A stretch of 64,000 nt of DNA from Maribacter halichondriae (GTDB lineage: Bacteria > Bacteroidota > Bacteroidia > Flavobacteriales > Flavobacteriaceae). The position numbers and the translations under genes were made by a program. The DNA lies in contig NZ_CP107030.1 in the NCBI RefSeq assembly GCF_027474825.1, forward strand, positions 744,001 through 808,000. The letters run 5' to 3'. Position 1 is the stretch's first letter. Every line of letters begins with the position of its first letter. Under the pieces are notes generated by a model, which had not been told where the DNA came from, searched no databases, and saw only the letters and a list, made by a program, of their open reading frames with translations. Below, in pieces: positions 34,649 through 45,219 of this stretch.

Positions 34649-34766
34649 GCGTATATTTGTTATTTACAAAAATAGTATATTCATCCCTCGTAAGAACTTC
34701 CATTTAGGGAGATATTCGAACCAAACGGCGCATTTTCGCCATTATCATAATCAAAGATTTCATCCT

Positions 34767-35867
34767 ATGGACCAAAACACCATTCGATTTTCAAGAAAAG
34801 ATTCGGCTAAATTTTTTAAGACCCTAAACCAAAGGGTCAACGACTACTTCAAAGAAAACAAGCTTAAGAAAACGGGCAATTGGCGATTGCATTTGAAGAC
34901 TATCGTGATGTTCGCTTTATTTCTGACACCCTATTTTCTTATTCTGACCTTGGGGCTTCCCAATTGGGCCAATCTTTTGTTGACCATTGTCATGGGCGTG
35001 GGCATGGCCGGTGTGGGCATGAACGTGATGCACGATGGCAATCACGGATCATATTCCAATAAAAAGTGGATCAATAAGATTATGGGTGGAAGTATTTACA
35101 TTCTTGCCGGTAATGTATACAACTGGCAGGTACAGCACAATGTACTGCACCATACGTACACCAATATCCATGAGCATGACGAGGATATGGAAGCGGGCCG
35201 CATCTTGCGTTTTTCGAAACATACTGAATGGAAGAAACATCATAAATTTCAGCATTTCTATTCCATTTTACTATACGGTCTTTTGACTTTCAATTGGGCT
35301 ATTACGACCGACTTTCAACAAATGTACCGCTATATGAAGCGCAAGTTGTCCTATGGAAAACTGCCCAATCCCGTTATCAACTGGAGTACCTTGGTCATTA
35401 CCAAAATATTGTACATCACTATTTGGATCGTCCTGCCTTTGATTTTTTTAGACATCGCTTGGTGGAAAGTGTTATTAGGCTTTTTTGTTATGCACTACGT
35501 GGCAGGGGTCATCTTGAGCGTTGTCTTTCAATTGGCACATATTGTAGACGAAGCGGAAACTCCCCTTCCCGATGAGACGGGCACCATGAAAAATACTTGG
35601 GCGATACACCAATTATTTACCACCGTAAACTTTGGCACCAAAAACAAAATTGTCAATTGGTTTACAGGAGGCTTGAACCATCAGGTAGAGCATCATATTT
35701 TCCCTAATATTAGCCATGTACATTACACAAAAATCTCAAAAATTGTGAAACAAACGGCCAAGGAATTTAATTTGCCGTACAACGAATATAAAACTACTAG
35801 AAAAGCTATAATTTCGCATTTCAAACATCTACGCGAATTGGGCAAACAGCCAAGTTTGCAGTACTAG
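34767..35867 (+). CDS. Membrane fatty acid desaturase (acyl-lipid/linoleoyl-CoA type)
   Basis: A 366-residue protein from ATG 34767; the frame is open further upstream but overlaps the rsmG start region. Three histidine boxes bind the di-iron centre: HDGNH (89-93), HNVLHH (124-129) and HQVEHH (305-310). The third box with Gln in place of the first His of HxxHH-type enzymes is typical of front-end (delta-5/6-like) desaturases, but there is no fused cytochrome b5 domain. There are about four membrane helices (VMFALFLTPYFLILTLGL, ANLLLTIVMGVGMAGVGM, IVLPLIFLDIAWW). It introduces double bonds in membrane acyl chains; regioselectivity cannot be read from sequence. Confidence 0.85.
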   Translation: MDQNTIRFSRKDSAKFFKTLNQRVNDYFKENKLKKTGNWRLHLKTIVMFALFLTPYFLILTLGLPNWANLLLTIVMGVGMAGVGMNVMHDGNHGSYSNKKWINKIMGGSIYILAGNVYNWQVQHNVLHHTYTNIHEHDEDMEAGRILRFSKHTEWKKHHKFQHFYSILLYGLLTFNWAITTDFQQMYRYMKRKLSYGKLPNPVINWSTLVITKILYITIWIVLPLIFLDIAWWKVLLGFFVMHYVAGVILSVVFQLAHIVDEAETPLPDETGTMKNTWAIHQLFTTVNFGTKNKIVNWFTGGLNHQVEHHIFPNISHVHYTKISKIVKQTAKEFNLPYNEYKTTRKAIISHFKHLRELGKQPSLQY

Positions 35868-35883
35868 TAATTTTAGATTCAAA

Positions 35884-37074
35884 ATGAGCAACCAATTATC
35901 GGATAGAATCAATAGTGTAACCCCTTCCGCCACTCTAGAAATGGCCGCCAAGGCCCGCAAACTAAGAGCTTCTGGAAAAGACATCATCGGATTGAGCCTC
36001 GGAGAACCCGATTTTGACATTCCCGATTATATCAAAGATGCGGCAATTCAAGCCGTAAACGACGGATACAATTCCTACACCCCGGTCGACGGTTATGTCG
36101 AACTTAAAGATGCCATCATCACGAAGTTCAAAAGGGACAATAATCTTACTTACGACCGTACACAAATTGTCGTTTCTACCGGAGCGAAACAATCCCTTTA
36201 CAATGTTGCGCAAGTCGTATTGAACAAAGGCGATGAAGTAATTCTACCCTGCCCTTATTGGGTTAGTTATTCCGATATCGTAAAGCTGGCCGATGGAGTT
36301 CCGGTGGAAGTTCCAACAAGTCTTGAAAACGATTTTAAAATGACCGCCGAGCAGTTGGAGGCGGCCATTACTCCAAAAACGAAAATGCTGTGGTATAGCT
36401 CCCCATGCAACCCAAGTGGTTCAATTTACAGCAAGGACGAGCTTCGCGCTTTGGCCAATGTGCTGCAAAAACATCCGCAGATCGTAGTGGTCAGTGATGA
36501 AATCTATGAGCACATTAACTATGGTGTCACCCCACATGCCTCTATGGCGGAATTTGAAGATATGTACGACCGAACCGTTACCGTAAACGGAGTAGCAAAA
36601 GCCTTCGCCATGACCGGATGGCGTATCGGTTACATCGGAGCTCCTGCTTACATCGCAAGAGCCTGCAACAAATTACAAGGCCAAGTGACCAGTGGGGCCA
36701 ATTGTATCGCGCAACGTGCCGTAATTACTGCTTTGATAGAATCTCCCGAACGCATTCATTATATGGTGGATGAATTCAAAGAGCGAAGAAAAATCATTTT
36801 GGGATTATTGAACGATATCGAAGGGTTCAAATGTAATGAGCCGGAAGGTGCCTTCTATGTTTACCCCGATGTCACCGCTTATTTCGGGAAGACCTTTAAC
36901 GGAACAAAAATCAATAATGCTTCAGATTTCGCCATGTATCTTCTGGAAGCCGCCAATGTTGCCACAGTAACCGGGGATGCCTTCGGTAACGGCAATTGTA
37001 TTCGTATTTCGTATGCCGCTTCAGAGAAGGAGATTCGAGAGGCCATTTCTAGAATTAGGACCGCTTTAAGTTAA
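35884..37074 (+). CDS. Pyridoxal-phosphate aminotransferase, aspartate aminotransferase type I-beta
   Basis: A 396-residue class I/II aminotransferase. The PLP lysine is Lys239 in VNGVAKAFAMTGWRIGYIGA. Other cofactor and substrate sites: VSTGAKQSLYNVAQ, CPYWVSYSDIVKLADG, SPCNPSGSIYSKDEL, VVSDEIYEHINY and the C-terminal Arg in NCIRISYAAS. It fits bacterial aspartate/prephenate aminotransferases, and the exact amino donor cannot be told from sequence. It follows the desaturase by 16 bases. Confidence 0.9.
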   Translation: MSNQLSDRINSVTPSATLEMAAKARKLRASGKDIIGLSLGEPDFDIPDYIKDAAIQAVNDGYNSYTPVDGYVELKDAIITKFKRDNNLTYDRTQIVVSTGAKQSLYNVAQVVLNKGDEVILPCPYWVSYSDIVKLADGVPVEVPTSLENDFKMTAEQLEAAITPKTKMLWYSSPCNPSGSIYSKDELRALANVLQKHPQIVVVSDEIYEHINYGVTPHASMAEFEDMYDRTVTVNGVAKAFAMTGWRIGYIGAPAYIARACNKLQGQVTSGANCIAQRAVITALIESPERIHYMVDEFKERRKIILGLLNDIEGFKCNEPEGAFYVYPDVTAYFGKTFNGTKINNASDFAMYLLEAANVATVTGDAFGNGNCIRISYAASEKEIREAISRIRTALS

Positions 37075-37161
37075 GATATTATTCGCGCTTATAATGAACC
37101 CTACTGATTTTGTAGTGCGATTTTTATTTTTAAGCACCCCTACTACATATCTATACGAGCG

Positions 37162-38652
37162 TTACGTCCTTTTCCAAAAATAAGGCGTTAATAAAATCAA
37201 TACGGTAAAAAGCTCCAACCTACCAGCGAGCATTAAAAATCCACACCACCATTTTCCCAAGGCCGGCAGTCCATTAAAATTGCTCAAGGGGTTCAGGCTA
37301 CCGAATGCAGGGCCTACATTCCCTAAAGAAGAAGCGGCACCACCAATCGCCGTGGTAAAATCGAGTCCTAATGCGCCAAGCACCAAGGCCCCCGTAATAA
37401 AAAGAAGCATATACAAAATCAAGAAGCCTATGATATTGTAAACGATATGTTCTTGAACTGTCTTGTTGTTATACCGCACCGGTATAATAGCGTTCGGATG
37501 CAAGGTTCGTTTGAATTCCAATACCCCATTTTTGATAATCAGAACGTGGCGCATCACTTTAATACCCCCTGCGGTCGAACCGGCCGAGCCTCCTAAAAAC
37601 ATAAGACCAAAAAAGAAAATGGTTAAAAAGGGTGTCCAGCTTGTAAAGTCGGCAGTAACAAAACCTGTGGTCGTAATTACGGCAATTACCTGAAATAGGG
37701 CATGTCTAAATGAACTTTCACCATCACCCAGAACTTTTGGGTGATATTCTGTAACGGGCACCTCGGCCTTGAAATAGATTACCAAAGCTGCAACCACCGC
37801 AAAAAATAAGATAAAACCGGTATAATATCTGAACTCTTCATCTTTCAGTACGCGTTGCACTTTGCCTTTGAACGCAAAATAACTTAGTACAAAGTTCGAG
37901 CCTGCCAAGAACATAAAAAGGATTACGATGTATTGTATCAGCGGTTGGTCGTTCCAGTAGGCCAAGCTCAAATTCTTGGTGGAGAAACCTCCAGTGGATA
38001 ATGTTGCCAAAGAATGATTGATTGCATCGAAAAAAGACATTCCTGCCAGTTTTAGCAATAGTGTTTCGGCTGCTGTGTACCCCACATAAATAAGCCAAAG
38101 ACGTTTAGCGGTGTCGGTAATTCGCGGATGTAGCTTATCCGCACTCGGACCGGGTGCCTCCGCGGCAAAAAGTTGCATTCCCCCAATACCCAATAACGGT
38201 AAAATGGCGATGGCTAAAACGATAATACCCATACCCCCGATCCAATGGGTCAGGCTGCGCCAAAAGAGAATGCCTTCGGGCAAGGCTTCGATATCGTCGA
38301 GAATAGATGCTCCAGTGGTTGTATAGCCTGACACGGTTTCGAAAAAAGCATTGGTAACGGTAGGGATAGCTCCTGAAAAGAGGTACGGCAACATTCCTGA
38401 AATCGACATAACAATCCAACCGAAGGTGACGATGATATATCCTTCCTTTCGTTTGACCTCTTTTTTATGTCCCCGAGTAAAATACATGGCCGAAACGCCG
38501 ATAAAAAGAGTGGTAATGGCCGCACTGGTGATATCCAAGGTTGCACCATCGGAATAGATGCCACTGACCAAAGCGGCCAATAACATAAAGCCTCCGTTGC
38601 ATAGCAACAGTAATCCCATCAAATGAAATATAATTCTTGAGTTCAGCCCCAT
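37162..38652 (-). CDS. trkH: TrkH family potassium uptake protein
   Basis: The K+-conducting membrane subunit, about 496 residues from ATG 38652; an in-frame ATG seven codons earlier lies inside trkA. The four selectivity-filter loops are seen: SGYTTTGASILDDIE, NHSLATLSTGGFSTKN, VIAVITTTGFVTADFTSW and SSLGNVGPAFGSLNP, each carrying the Gly of the filter. Also typical are LTHWIGGMGIIVLAIAILPL and FLGGSAGSTAGGIKVMRH. The start lies one base after the trkA stop, so the two are translated together. Confidence 0.95.
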   Translation of the reverse strand: MGLNSRIIFHLMGLLLLCNGGFMLLAALVSGIYSDGATLDITSAAITTLFIGVSAMYFTRGHKKEVKRKEGYIIVTFGWIVMSISGMLPYLFSGAIPTVTNAFFETVSGYTTTGASILDDIEALPEGILFWRSLTHWIGGMGIIVLAIAILPLLGIGGMQLFAAEAPGPSADKLHPRITDTAKRLWLIYVGYTAAETLLLKLAGMSFFDAINHSLATLSTGGFSTKNLSLAYWNDQPLIQYIVILFMFLAGSNFVLSYFAFKGKVQRVLKDEEFRYYTGFILFFAVVAALVIYFKAEVPVTEYHPKVLGDGESSFRHALFQVIAVITTTGFVTADFTSWTPFLTIFFFGLMFLGGSAGSTAGGIKVMRHVLIIKNGVLEFKRTLHPNAIIPVRYNNKTVQEHIVYNIIGFLILYMLLFITGALVLGALGLDFTTAIGGAASSLGNVGPAFGSLNPLSNFNGLPALGKWWCGFLMLAGRLELFTVLILLTPYFWKRT

Positions 38653-38653
38653 A

Positions 38654-40003
38654 TTATAGAAATAATCGCTCAATGACCGGTATTACTTCGGGCAAACAGC
38701 AGACCACTACCCGATCACCAGCTTTGATCTCAAAACCACCAAGGGCAATAATCCCTTCACCATTGCGCACTACCCCACCAATAGTCGCAGCCTTTGGAAA
38801 ATCAAGCTCACGGATGACATTACCTGTTACCCTTGAATCGGGTTTCACTATAAATTCAAGGATTTCGGCATTTAGATTATTCAAACGCATCAAAGCCACA
38901 ACCTCACCTTTACGAATATGTCTAAAAATATGATTGGCCGCCAAAAGCTTTTTATTGATCAACGAATCGATACCGATGGAATGCGACAGTTGAAAATAAT
39001 CCATGTTTTCGACCAATGCAATAGTCTTTCGAATGTGCTTCGATTTCGCCACTAAGCATGACATGATATTAGTTTCGGAGTTTCCGGTCACGGCGATAAA
39101 TGCATCCATCGACTCAAGGCTTTCTTCCTCGAGCAACTCGACATTTCTACCATCCCCGTTGATGACCAAGGCGTTCGGAAGTTCATCTGCCAGATCAAAT
39201 GCTTTTTCCTTATCCTTCTCTATAAGTTTCACATTAAAATGTTTGGCACAAAGATCGCGGGCCGCCTTAGATCCGACCTTGCTTCCTCCTAAAATCATTA
39301 CATTTTTGATCTCGAGTTTTTTCTTGCCCGTCAGCTTATAAAGTTCATCTACACCTTCTTTCACGGTTATGAAATAGACCTTGTCGCCTTCTTTAAAAAT
39401 GGTATCTCCACGAGGTATTACGGTATATTGGGTACCCAATCGCTGAAGCGCGATGGGCATAAAATGTAGCTCAGGAAAAATCTTGGCTGCTTCTTTGACC
39501 ATTTTTCCCACAAAGGGAGCGGTTTTCTCCAAAGAAACCCCGATCATGATCAACTTGCCTTCTTCGAATTCGTAGGTATCGTTAAAAGCTGATTTATTGA
39601 GCAACAATTGAATCTCGGTCGCCGCCAATTCTTCTGGTGAAATAAGTTCATCTATGCCAAGTTCGGAGAACTTGATAGCATCCTTATTTTCAATGAATTC
39701 AGTATTCGAGATTCTGGCAATGGTACGCTTACTGCCCAACTGCTTCGCAAGCATGCACAACGTAATGTTAGTAGTCTCTGAAGAGGTAACCCCGATTACA
39801 AGATCCGAGGTCTGAACCTTGGCATCTGTCATCACCTCTATCGAAGTGGCATCGCCACGCAATACTCTAATGTCGAGATGGCTATCGGCATAGGCCAAGC
39901 TTTCCTTTTTGGTGTCGATCAAGGTAATGTCCTGTGATTCGTAGGAAAGTAATTTAGCCAAATGGAAGCCGACCTCACCTGCGCCGGCAATAATAATTTT
40001 CAT
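38654..40003 (-). CDS. trkA: Trk system potassium transporter peripheral protein
   Basis: A 449-residue cytoplasmic gating subunit with two RCK (TrkA_N plus TrkA_C) halves. First half: KIIIAGAGEVGFHLAKLLSY, DITLIDTKKESLAYA, VLRGDATSIEVM. Second half begins NVMILGGSKVGSKAARDLC, LIEKDKEKAFDLADELPNAL. Both have the GxGxxG-type nucleotide-binding fold, the second in the variant GGSKVGS. It forms a two-gene operon with trkH. Confidence 0.95.
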   Translation of the reverse strand: MKIIIAGAGEVGFHLAKLLSYESQDITLIDTKKESLAYADSHLDIRVLRGDATSIEVMTDAKVQTSDLVIGVTSSETTNITLCMLAKQLGSKRTIARISNTEFIENKDAIKFSELGIDELISPEELAATEIQLLLNKSAFNDTYEFEEGKLIMIGVSLEKTAPFVGKMVKEAAKIFPELHFMPIALQRLGTQYTVIPRGDTIFKEGDKVYFITVKEGVDELYKLTGKKKLEIKNVMILGGSKVGSKAARDLCAKHFNVKLIEKDKEKAFDLADELPNALVINGDGRNVELLEEESLESMDAFIAVTGNSETNIMSCLVAKSKHIRKTIALVENMDYFQLSHSIGIDSLINKKLLAANHIFRHIRKGEVVALMRLNNLNAEILEFIVKPDSRVTGNVIRELDFPKAATIGGVVRNGEGIIALGGFEIKAGDRVVVCCLPEVIPVIERLFL

Positions 40004-40239
40004 CTAAAACTGATCTTGTGTTTTTCGTTCCAGGAATAAAACCCTGCTCGATAATTTGAAAGAAAAGCCAACATGGCATAAAAAAGCTTGGGTAATGCCC
40101 ATTGTGCAAACTATTTGCATCTATCGCAATGCGAAATTAAACAAATAATTCCGCTTGCCATTTAAATTCATTACCTAAAAAACTCCAAGAGCCATTCTTT
40201 ATTGTCCCTTTTTTGCCCCAAATCCTTCAGGTGTTATCG

Positions 40240-40247
40240 TATCTTTG
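40240..40247 (+). promoter_or_regulatory. -7 promoter element TATCTTTG before ubiE/menG
   Basis: This is an exact TAnnTTTG match 15 bases before the ATG at 40263, in the 259-bp gap that also holds the trkA promoter. The rest of that gap shows nothing I can name. Confidence 0.5.
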
Positions 40248-40262
40248 CCAAAAATTGCCCCA

Positions 40263-41008
40263 ATGGCCAAAAAAGTAAACCCTTACAAAGATTCTACCCT
40301 TGGTAAAAAGGAACAGGTTACACAGATGTTCGATGCGATCAGTGGCAACTATGATGGACTGAATCGGGTAATTTCTTTTGGAATCGACATCAAATGGCGC
40401 AAACGTGTGGTCAATATTCTCAAAACAAAAAAACCAATGTCCATTCTCGATATCGCAACGGGTACGGGCGATTTGGCCATCAATATGGTAGAGACCGGGG
40501 CGAAAAGGATTATCGGCCTTGATATTTCTCCAGGAATGTTGGAAGTCGGCAGGAAAAAGGTTCTAGAAAAAAGATGTACGACACCATCGAAATGATCATC
40601 GGAGATAGTGAAAATCTACCTTTCGAGGTCGATAGTTTCGATGCCGTAACCGTTGCTTTCGGGGTTCGAAATTTTGAAACGTTGGAAAAAGGATTGTCGG
40701 AAATCCACCGTGTGCTTAAACCCACCGGTACTTTGGTCATACTTGAAACCTCAATACCTACGAAAACACCTTTCAAACAAGGCCATCATCTATATACAAA
40801 ATATATACTTCCGGTCATTGGCCGAATTTTCTCAAAAGACACTTCAGCCTATGCCTATTTGAGCGAATCGGCATCAGTCTTTCCACATGGTGAAACCTTC
40901 AACAATATTTTACGCAAAATCGGGTTTATAGAGGTAGAGAACAGACCCCAAACTTTGGGTGTCGCCTCTATCTATGTTGCAACAAAGGCCCAAAACGGGC
41001 ATCAATAG
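40263..41008 (+). CDS. ubiE: Demethylmenaquinone methyltransferase (one-base break at 40567-40572)
   Basis: C-methylates demethylmenaquinone to menaquinone, the quinone that the NQR complex encoded in this window reduces. From ATG 40263: MFDAISGNYDGLNRVISFGI, DIKWRKRVVN, LDIATGTGDLAINM, GLDISPGMLEVGRKKVLEK, then the frame is lost. The rest (MYDTIEMIIGDSENLPF, DAVTVAFGVRNFETLEKG, HRVLKPTGTLVILETSIP) is in the next frame. One more A in the A6 run at 40567-40572 restores LEKKMYDTI and 248 residues. The Bacteroidota quinone is menaquinone, so menG is an equally good name. Confidence 0.9.
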
Positions 41009-41065
41009 AACTGAGAAGTCGGTAATTTCAATAACTCTGGTTGCCGACTCTTATAATTTGCGTGA

Positions 41066-41773
41066 ATGAAGAAGTTACTTATTCTCATCCTATTAGCTGT
41101 TTTTGCTGGTCAAAATAGTACTGCCCAATTCAAGGAAAATCCTATTCTCAATTTAGAGAATGAAGACGAGCCGCTTTTCAACTACGGTTATTTTTTGGGC
41201 TTTAACCGATATGATTTTAAATTTGACTATCAAGAAAATACCGAAGATATTCTCGTCGACCAATCGACAGGTTTTAATGTAGGGCTTATTGGGGAAATGC
41301 GATTGAACCAATTTCTTGACCTGCGACTTGAGCCCGGACTTTTATACAATTCGCGTATTTTGAATTTTCCAGGTTTTATTGGGGAAGACGATATTAAACG
41401 AAATACCGTACGTGAAGTAAAATCGACCTACATCAACTTTCCGTTGCTTTTAAAAGTTAGCACCAAACGATTTGGAAATTGGAAGCCCTTTATTATCGGG
41501 GGCGGATCGGCCTCGTTAAATCTGGGGAGTAACGAGGATAGCCTTGACGACAATGCCGCCGGAACTTTTAGAATGAAAAAGTGGGTCTACAACTATGAAT
41601 TGGGTTTCGGAATCGACTTTTATCTTGAGTACTTTAAGTTCACCCCTTCCATTCGGGGTGTTTTCGCCATTACCGATGAATTGGTTAGAGATATGGAACC
41701 TAACAGTCCATGGACCGGCAATTTAGATGCGATGCGTACAAGGGGCATTTTTGTTAATTTTACCTTCGAGTAA
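41066..41773 (+). CDS. porT: PorT/SprT-like T9SS-associated outer-membrane protein
   Basis: A 235-residue protein with a signal peptide (LLILILLAVFAGQNSTAQ) and amphipathic beta strands ending in Phe (RGIFVNFTFE), as in a small outer-membrane barrel. NLENEDEPLFNYGYFLGFNR, FDFKFDYQENTEDI-like strand pairs and REVKSTYINFPLLLKVSTKR match PorT/SprT, needed for type IX secretion and gliding. The position directly after ubiE/menG is the usual flavobacterial arrangement. The gap to ubiE is 57 bases. Confidence 0.8.
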   Translation: MKKLLILILLAVFAGQNSTAQFKENPILNLENEDEPLFNYGYFLGFNRYDFKFDYQENTEDILVDQSTGFNVGLIGEMRLNQFLDLRLEPGLLYNSRILNFPGFIGEDDIKRNTVREVKSTYINFPLLLKVSTKRFGNWKPFIIGGGSASLNLGSNEDSLDDNAAGTFRMKKWVYNYELGFGIDFYLEYFKFTPSIRGVFAITDELVRDMEPNSPWTGNLDAMRTRGIFVNFTFE

Positions 41774-41776
41774 GTT

Positions 41777-42508
41777 TTAATCAAACTTTCGTCTACGTAT
41801 TTCATTTAAAAGAATTGCCGTAGCAGTCGCTACATTCAAACTTTCGGCCGTCTTTTTTCCAAATTGGGGAATTGTTATTTTCGAAGATATCTTATCTTCT
41901 ATTTTCTTGGATATTCCATTGGCCTCATTGCCCATGACCAATATTCCGGATTCCGGAAGTTTTTCCGTAAGAACTGACATTCCGTCCATAAAAGCTCCAA
42001 ATTTGGGTAGGTCGGTAGCTTCCAAATAATCCTTAAGGTTAGTATAATGCACATTTACCCTGGCAATGGAACCCATAGTCGCCTGCAATACCTTGGGATT
42101 GTAGCAATCTACCGTATTTTCAGAACAGACCAAATGTTTGATTCCGTACCAATCGCACAAGCGAATAATAGTACCTAAATTTCCAGGATCTCGAACATCA
42201 TCCAAAGCAACCACCCAATCGGTGCTTTTAGGGATTTCCCTTTTTGGAATGTGAAATAGCCCTAATACCGTATTGGGATTCTTAAGGCCGCTCATCTGTT
42301 TCAACGCTGATTCAGAGATTTGTTCGATCAAATCTTTTTTCGCCGTGAAGGCCGAAAGATCCGTAGTAAATATTCTTTCCGTTTTAATACTAGAGTCAAG
42401 AAGCTCCTGAACAGTCTTTATTCCCTCTGCTACGAACATGCCGTGTTGAATTCGGTACTTTTTTTGCTGTAGACTTTTTATAAGTTTTATTTGGTTTTTA
42501 ACAACCAT
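41777..42508 (-). CDS. TrmH/SpoU family RNA 2'-O-methyltransferase
   Basis: A 243-residue SPOUT enzyme with an N-terminal substrate-binding domain (NQIKLIKSLQQKKYRIQHGM, FVAEGIKTVQELLDS). The trefoil-knot methyltransferase domain has the three SpoU motifs: ALDDVRDPGNLGTIIRLCDW, LVMGNEANGISKKIEDKI and IPQFGKKTAESLNVATATAI. The RNA target (rRNA or tRNA) cannot be assigned. It converges with porT (three-base gap) and is divergent from tamL with only 24 bases between the starts. Confidence 0.9.
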   Translation of the reverse strand: MVVKNQIKLIKSLQQKKYRIQHGMFVAEGIKTVQELLDSSIKTERIFTTDLSAFTAKKDLIEQISESALKQMSGLKNPNTVLGLFHIPKREIPKSTDWVVALDDVRDPGNLGTIIRLCDWYGIKHLVCSENTVDCYNPKVLQATMGSIARVNVHYTNLKDYLEATDLPKFGAFMDGMSVLTEKLPESGILVMGNEANGISKKIEDKISSKITIPQFGKKTAESLNVATATAILLNEIRRRKFD

Positions 42509-42518
42509 TCAAATAATG

Positions 42519-42526
42519 TATTTTTG
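42519..42526 (+). promoter_or_regulatory. -7 promoter element TATTTTTG before tamL
   Basis: This is an exact TAnnTTTG match six bases before the tamL ATG at 42533, located in the 24-bp gap between two divergent starts. The tamL promoter must therefore extend into the methyltransferase gene. Confidence 0.4.
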
Positions 42527-42532
42527 ATTTCT

Positions 42533-45135
42533 ATGAGGACCCCGTTGCGCACAACGATCAACATCGCTAAAATAAGCTTATTATTACTAGTCGCGGCACT
42601 TACCTCTTGTAACGCCTTAAAAAGAGTCGAAGAAGATGAGGTTTTGGTTATAAAGAATACCATCTATGCCGACGAAGAAAAAGTTACCGACGAAGATGTC
42701 GAAAGCCTTGTCATTCAAGAGCCGAACAGTGCTCTTTTAGGGTATCCGCTGCGACTTAATCTATATAATCTCGCCAAGGTAAATCCTGATTCATCGTTTC
42801 AGGCCTGGCTCTATAGAAAAGAAAACCGAAAACAACGATTGGTCAATCTTCTTTCCGAAAAACAGGTAGAGCGGTTAGGCGAATCCTTTTTGGTAAAAGG
42901 ATTGAGTGAATGGTTAAAAAATATTGGGGAGGCACCGGTTACGCTAGATACTATCGCGACGAAAAGAACGCTACAGCGATTGAGCGCCTATTATAGCAGT
43001 AAAGGATATTTTAATAATAAGACTACCTATGAAATTGACAGTTCAAAAAGAAAGCAGCGCGTAGCCGTAGATTACAAAATAATACTTGGTGAGCCTTATT
43101 TAATCGATACGGTTACCCACAAAATAGATTCAAAGGTCATCGATTCGATATATCTGCTGAACAGCCAAGAATCCTTCGTGAAAAAAGGCAAACAATTCAA
43201 TTCGTTGGATTTTGCCATTGAACGCGAACGGCTTACCAATGTTTTCAAAAATTCAGGAGTTTACAATTTTCAGGAAAGTTCGATCAATTTTGATATTCTC
43301 CGCGATTCGAGCGCCACAGGTTCAAGCAAAGAGATGGATGTTCGGATGACCATTGGCAACCTAAAAAAAGAGATGAAAATACCACGACTACAGTAGAATA
43401 CCAGGTTCACAAAATCGATCAGGTCAATATCTTTACCGACTTTTTAAATAAAGATCAGTTTATACGATATAACAACTATACCATTTATTATAAGGATAAG
43501 CTACGCTTTAAACCCAAGACCCTTACCGATGCCATTTTTTTTGAAAAGGACAGTATTTATAAGGATACCAACCGTACAAGGACTTATCGACAAATCACCA
43601 ACCTGAACGTCTTTAAATATCCGAGTATTCTTATCGAAGAGGATAGTCTTCAACCAAAGAATTTAACGGCGAATATCTATTTGTCGGCGCGACCAAAATA
43701 TTCATCGGGCACTGAATTCAATATCTCACGTTCCAACATTCAACAAATCGGACTTGGATTGAGCCAGTCGCTTCAAGCCCGTAATCTTTTTGGGGGTGCT
43801 GAAAACCTGAGCTTATCGGGACGGATAAATTTAGGCTCCTCACGTGACCCCAGTATCGAGGACAATCAATTTTTCAATATTCTGGAATATGGTGTAGACC
43901 TGAACCTGAATTTCCCAAGAATCTGGTTTCCGTTCTTAAAGGCAGAAAAAATCATTCCGAACTACATGCTGCCACAAACCCGGATATCTCTGGGCACGAC
44001 ATCGCAACGGAATATCGGTCTCGATAAATGGACCTTTAATACCATTTTGGGCTATAACTGGTCACCTTCCGACTTTAAAAGACATTCGGTAGAGCTTTTG
44101 AACGTGCAGTTTGTGAACAATTTGAATCCCGAACGATTCTTCAACATTTACGAAAATGCGTATAATCAACTTAACGATATTGCAGAAGACTATGTTGACA
44201 ATCCGTTAGTATCGGACTTTTACATCATTGACGATGAGGGAACTCCCAGACTGATTTTACCCAATACAGACCCTGATATTCCCGAGGGAGGCACTGCAGG
44301 CTTCATCAACGCGGTAGAAAACCAAGGTCTGATTTCTACGTCCGATAATGATTTCAGACGAACGACACGTATCGAAGAACTTCGAGAACGTTTGACGGAA
44401 AACAACCTTATTTTTGCGAGTAATTATACCCTCAATACCAATAATCGAAACGGACTTACCGATAACAGTTTTTACAAATTCAGATGGAAAATAGAAAGTG
44501 CGGGAAACCTGCTTTCAGGTATTTCGTATTTATTGCCTTTCGACCAGACGAACAACAAGTTGACCGTTTTTAATGTTGCCTATTCACAATACTTAAAAAC
44601 AGAGTTCGATTATATCAAATACTGGGATTTAAAACGCTCGAACGTATTGGCTTTTCGTAGCTTTTTTGGCATTGCGGTGCCTTACGGCAACTCGGATAAC
44701 ATCCCGTTTGTGAGAAGTTATTTTGCGGGAGGTTCGAACGACAACAGGGCTTGGTTTCCTTATTCCCTCGGCCCGGGAAGGACCAGCGCCATCAACGACT
44801 TTAACGAAGCGAACTTAAAAATCGCAATGAACCTAGAATATAGATTTCCTGTCGTCGGTGATATTAACGGAGCACTATTCGCCGACGCCGGAAATATTTG
44901 GAACGTTTTCGACAATGTCGACGATTCCGATGCCACTTTTAACGGATTCAGCTCATTGGCCGATATCGCATTGGGTACGGGTTTCGGCTTGCGATATGAT
45001 TTTACGTATTTTTTATTTCGGGTAGATTTGGGCTTCAAGACCTACAACCCGGCCGAAGAACAATCAAAAAGATGGTTCAGGGACTATAATTTTGCTAATT
45101 CGGTTCTCCAGATCGGTATTAATTATCCCTTCTAA
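42533..45135 (+). CDS. tamL: Lipidated TamA-like (BamA/TamA family) outer-membrane protein (one-base break at 43363-43369)
   Basis: An outer-membrane assembly protein of the Omp85 superfamily, about 867 residues. The N-terminal signal LLLLVAALTSCNAL has a lipobox, which marks the TamL variant of Bacteroidota. POTRA-like domains follow (YSSKGYFNNKTTYEIDSSKR, LGEPYLIDTVTHKIDSK). The C-terminal barrel includes GIAVPYGNSDNIPFVRSYFA, GGSNDNRAWFPYSLGPGRTS and NLEYRFPVVGDINGALFADA, and ends in aromatic VLQIGINYPF. The first frame ends near 43396. The second is open from 43381 (TVEYQVHKIDQVNIFTDF). One more A in the A7 run at 43363-43369 joins them. A sequencing error is the likely cause. Confidence 0.85.
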
Positions 45136-45176
45136 AAAGTGCAATTGCAACCGACTGGGTACTTGCATAATTTTAT

Positions 45177-45184
45177 TACTTTTG
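45177..45184 (+). promoter_or_regulatory. -7 promoter element TACTTTTG before fbaA
   Basis: This is an exact TAnnTTTG match 35 bases before the fbaA ATG at 45220. Confidence 0.5.
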
Positions 45185-45219
45185 TCATTCACAATTATGA
45201 ACTAACAGACTAGAAAACT

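Noticed and set aside
34614..34766. N-terminal extension of the desaturase to 34614
   Set aside because: The 51 additional residues overlap the rsmG start on the other strand, look basic and unstructured, and are not part of the family; ATG 34767 is preferred.
37075..37161. Imperfect hairpin between the aminotransferase and trkH as a shared terminator
   Set aside because: Arms around GTAGTGC and GCACCCCTAC pair only with bulges and there is no T-run in the right place on either strand.
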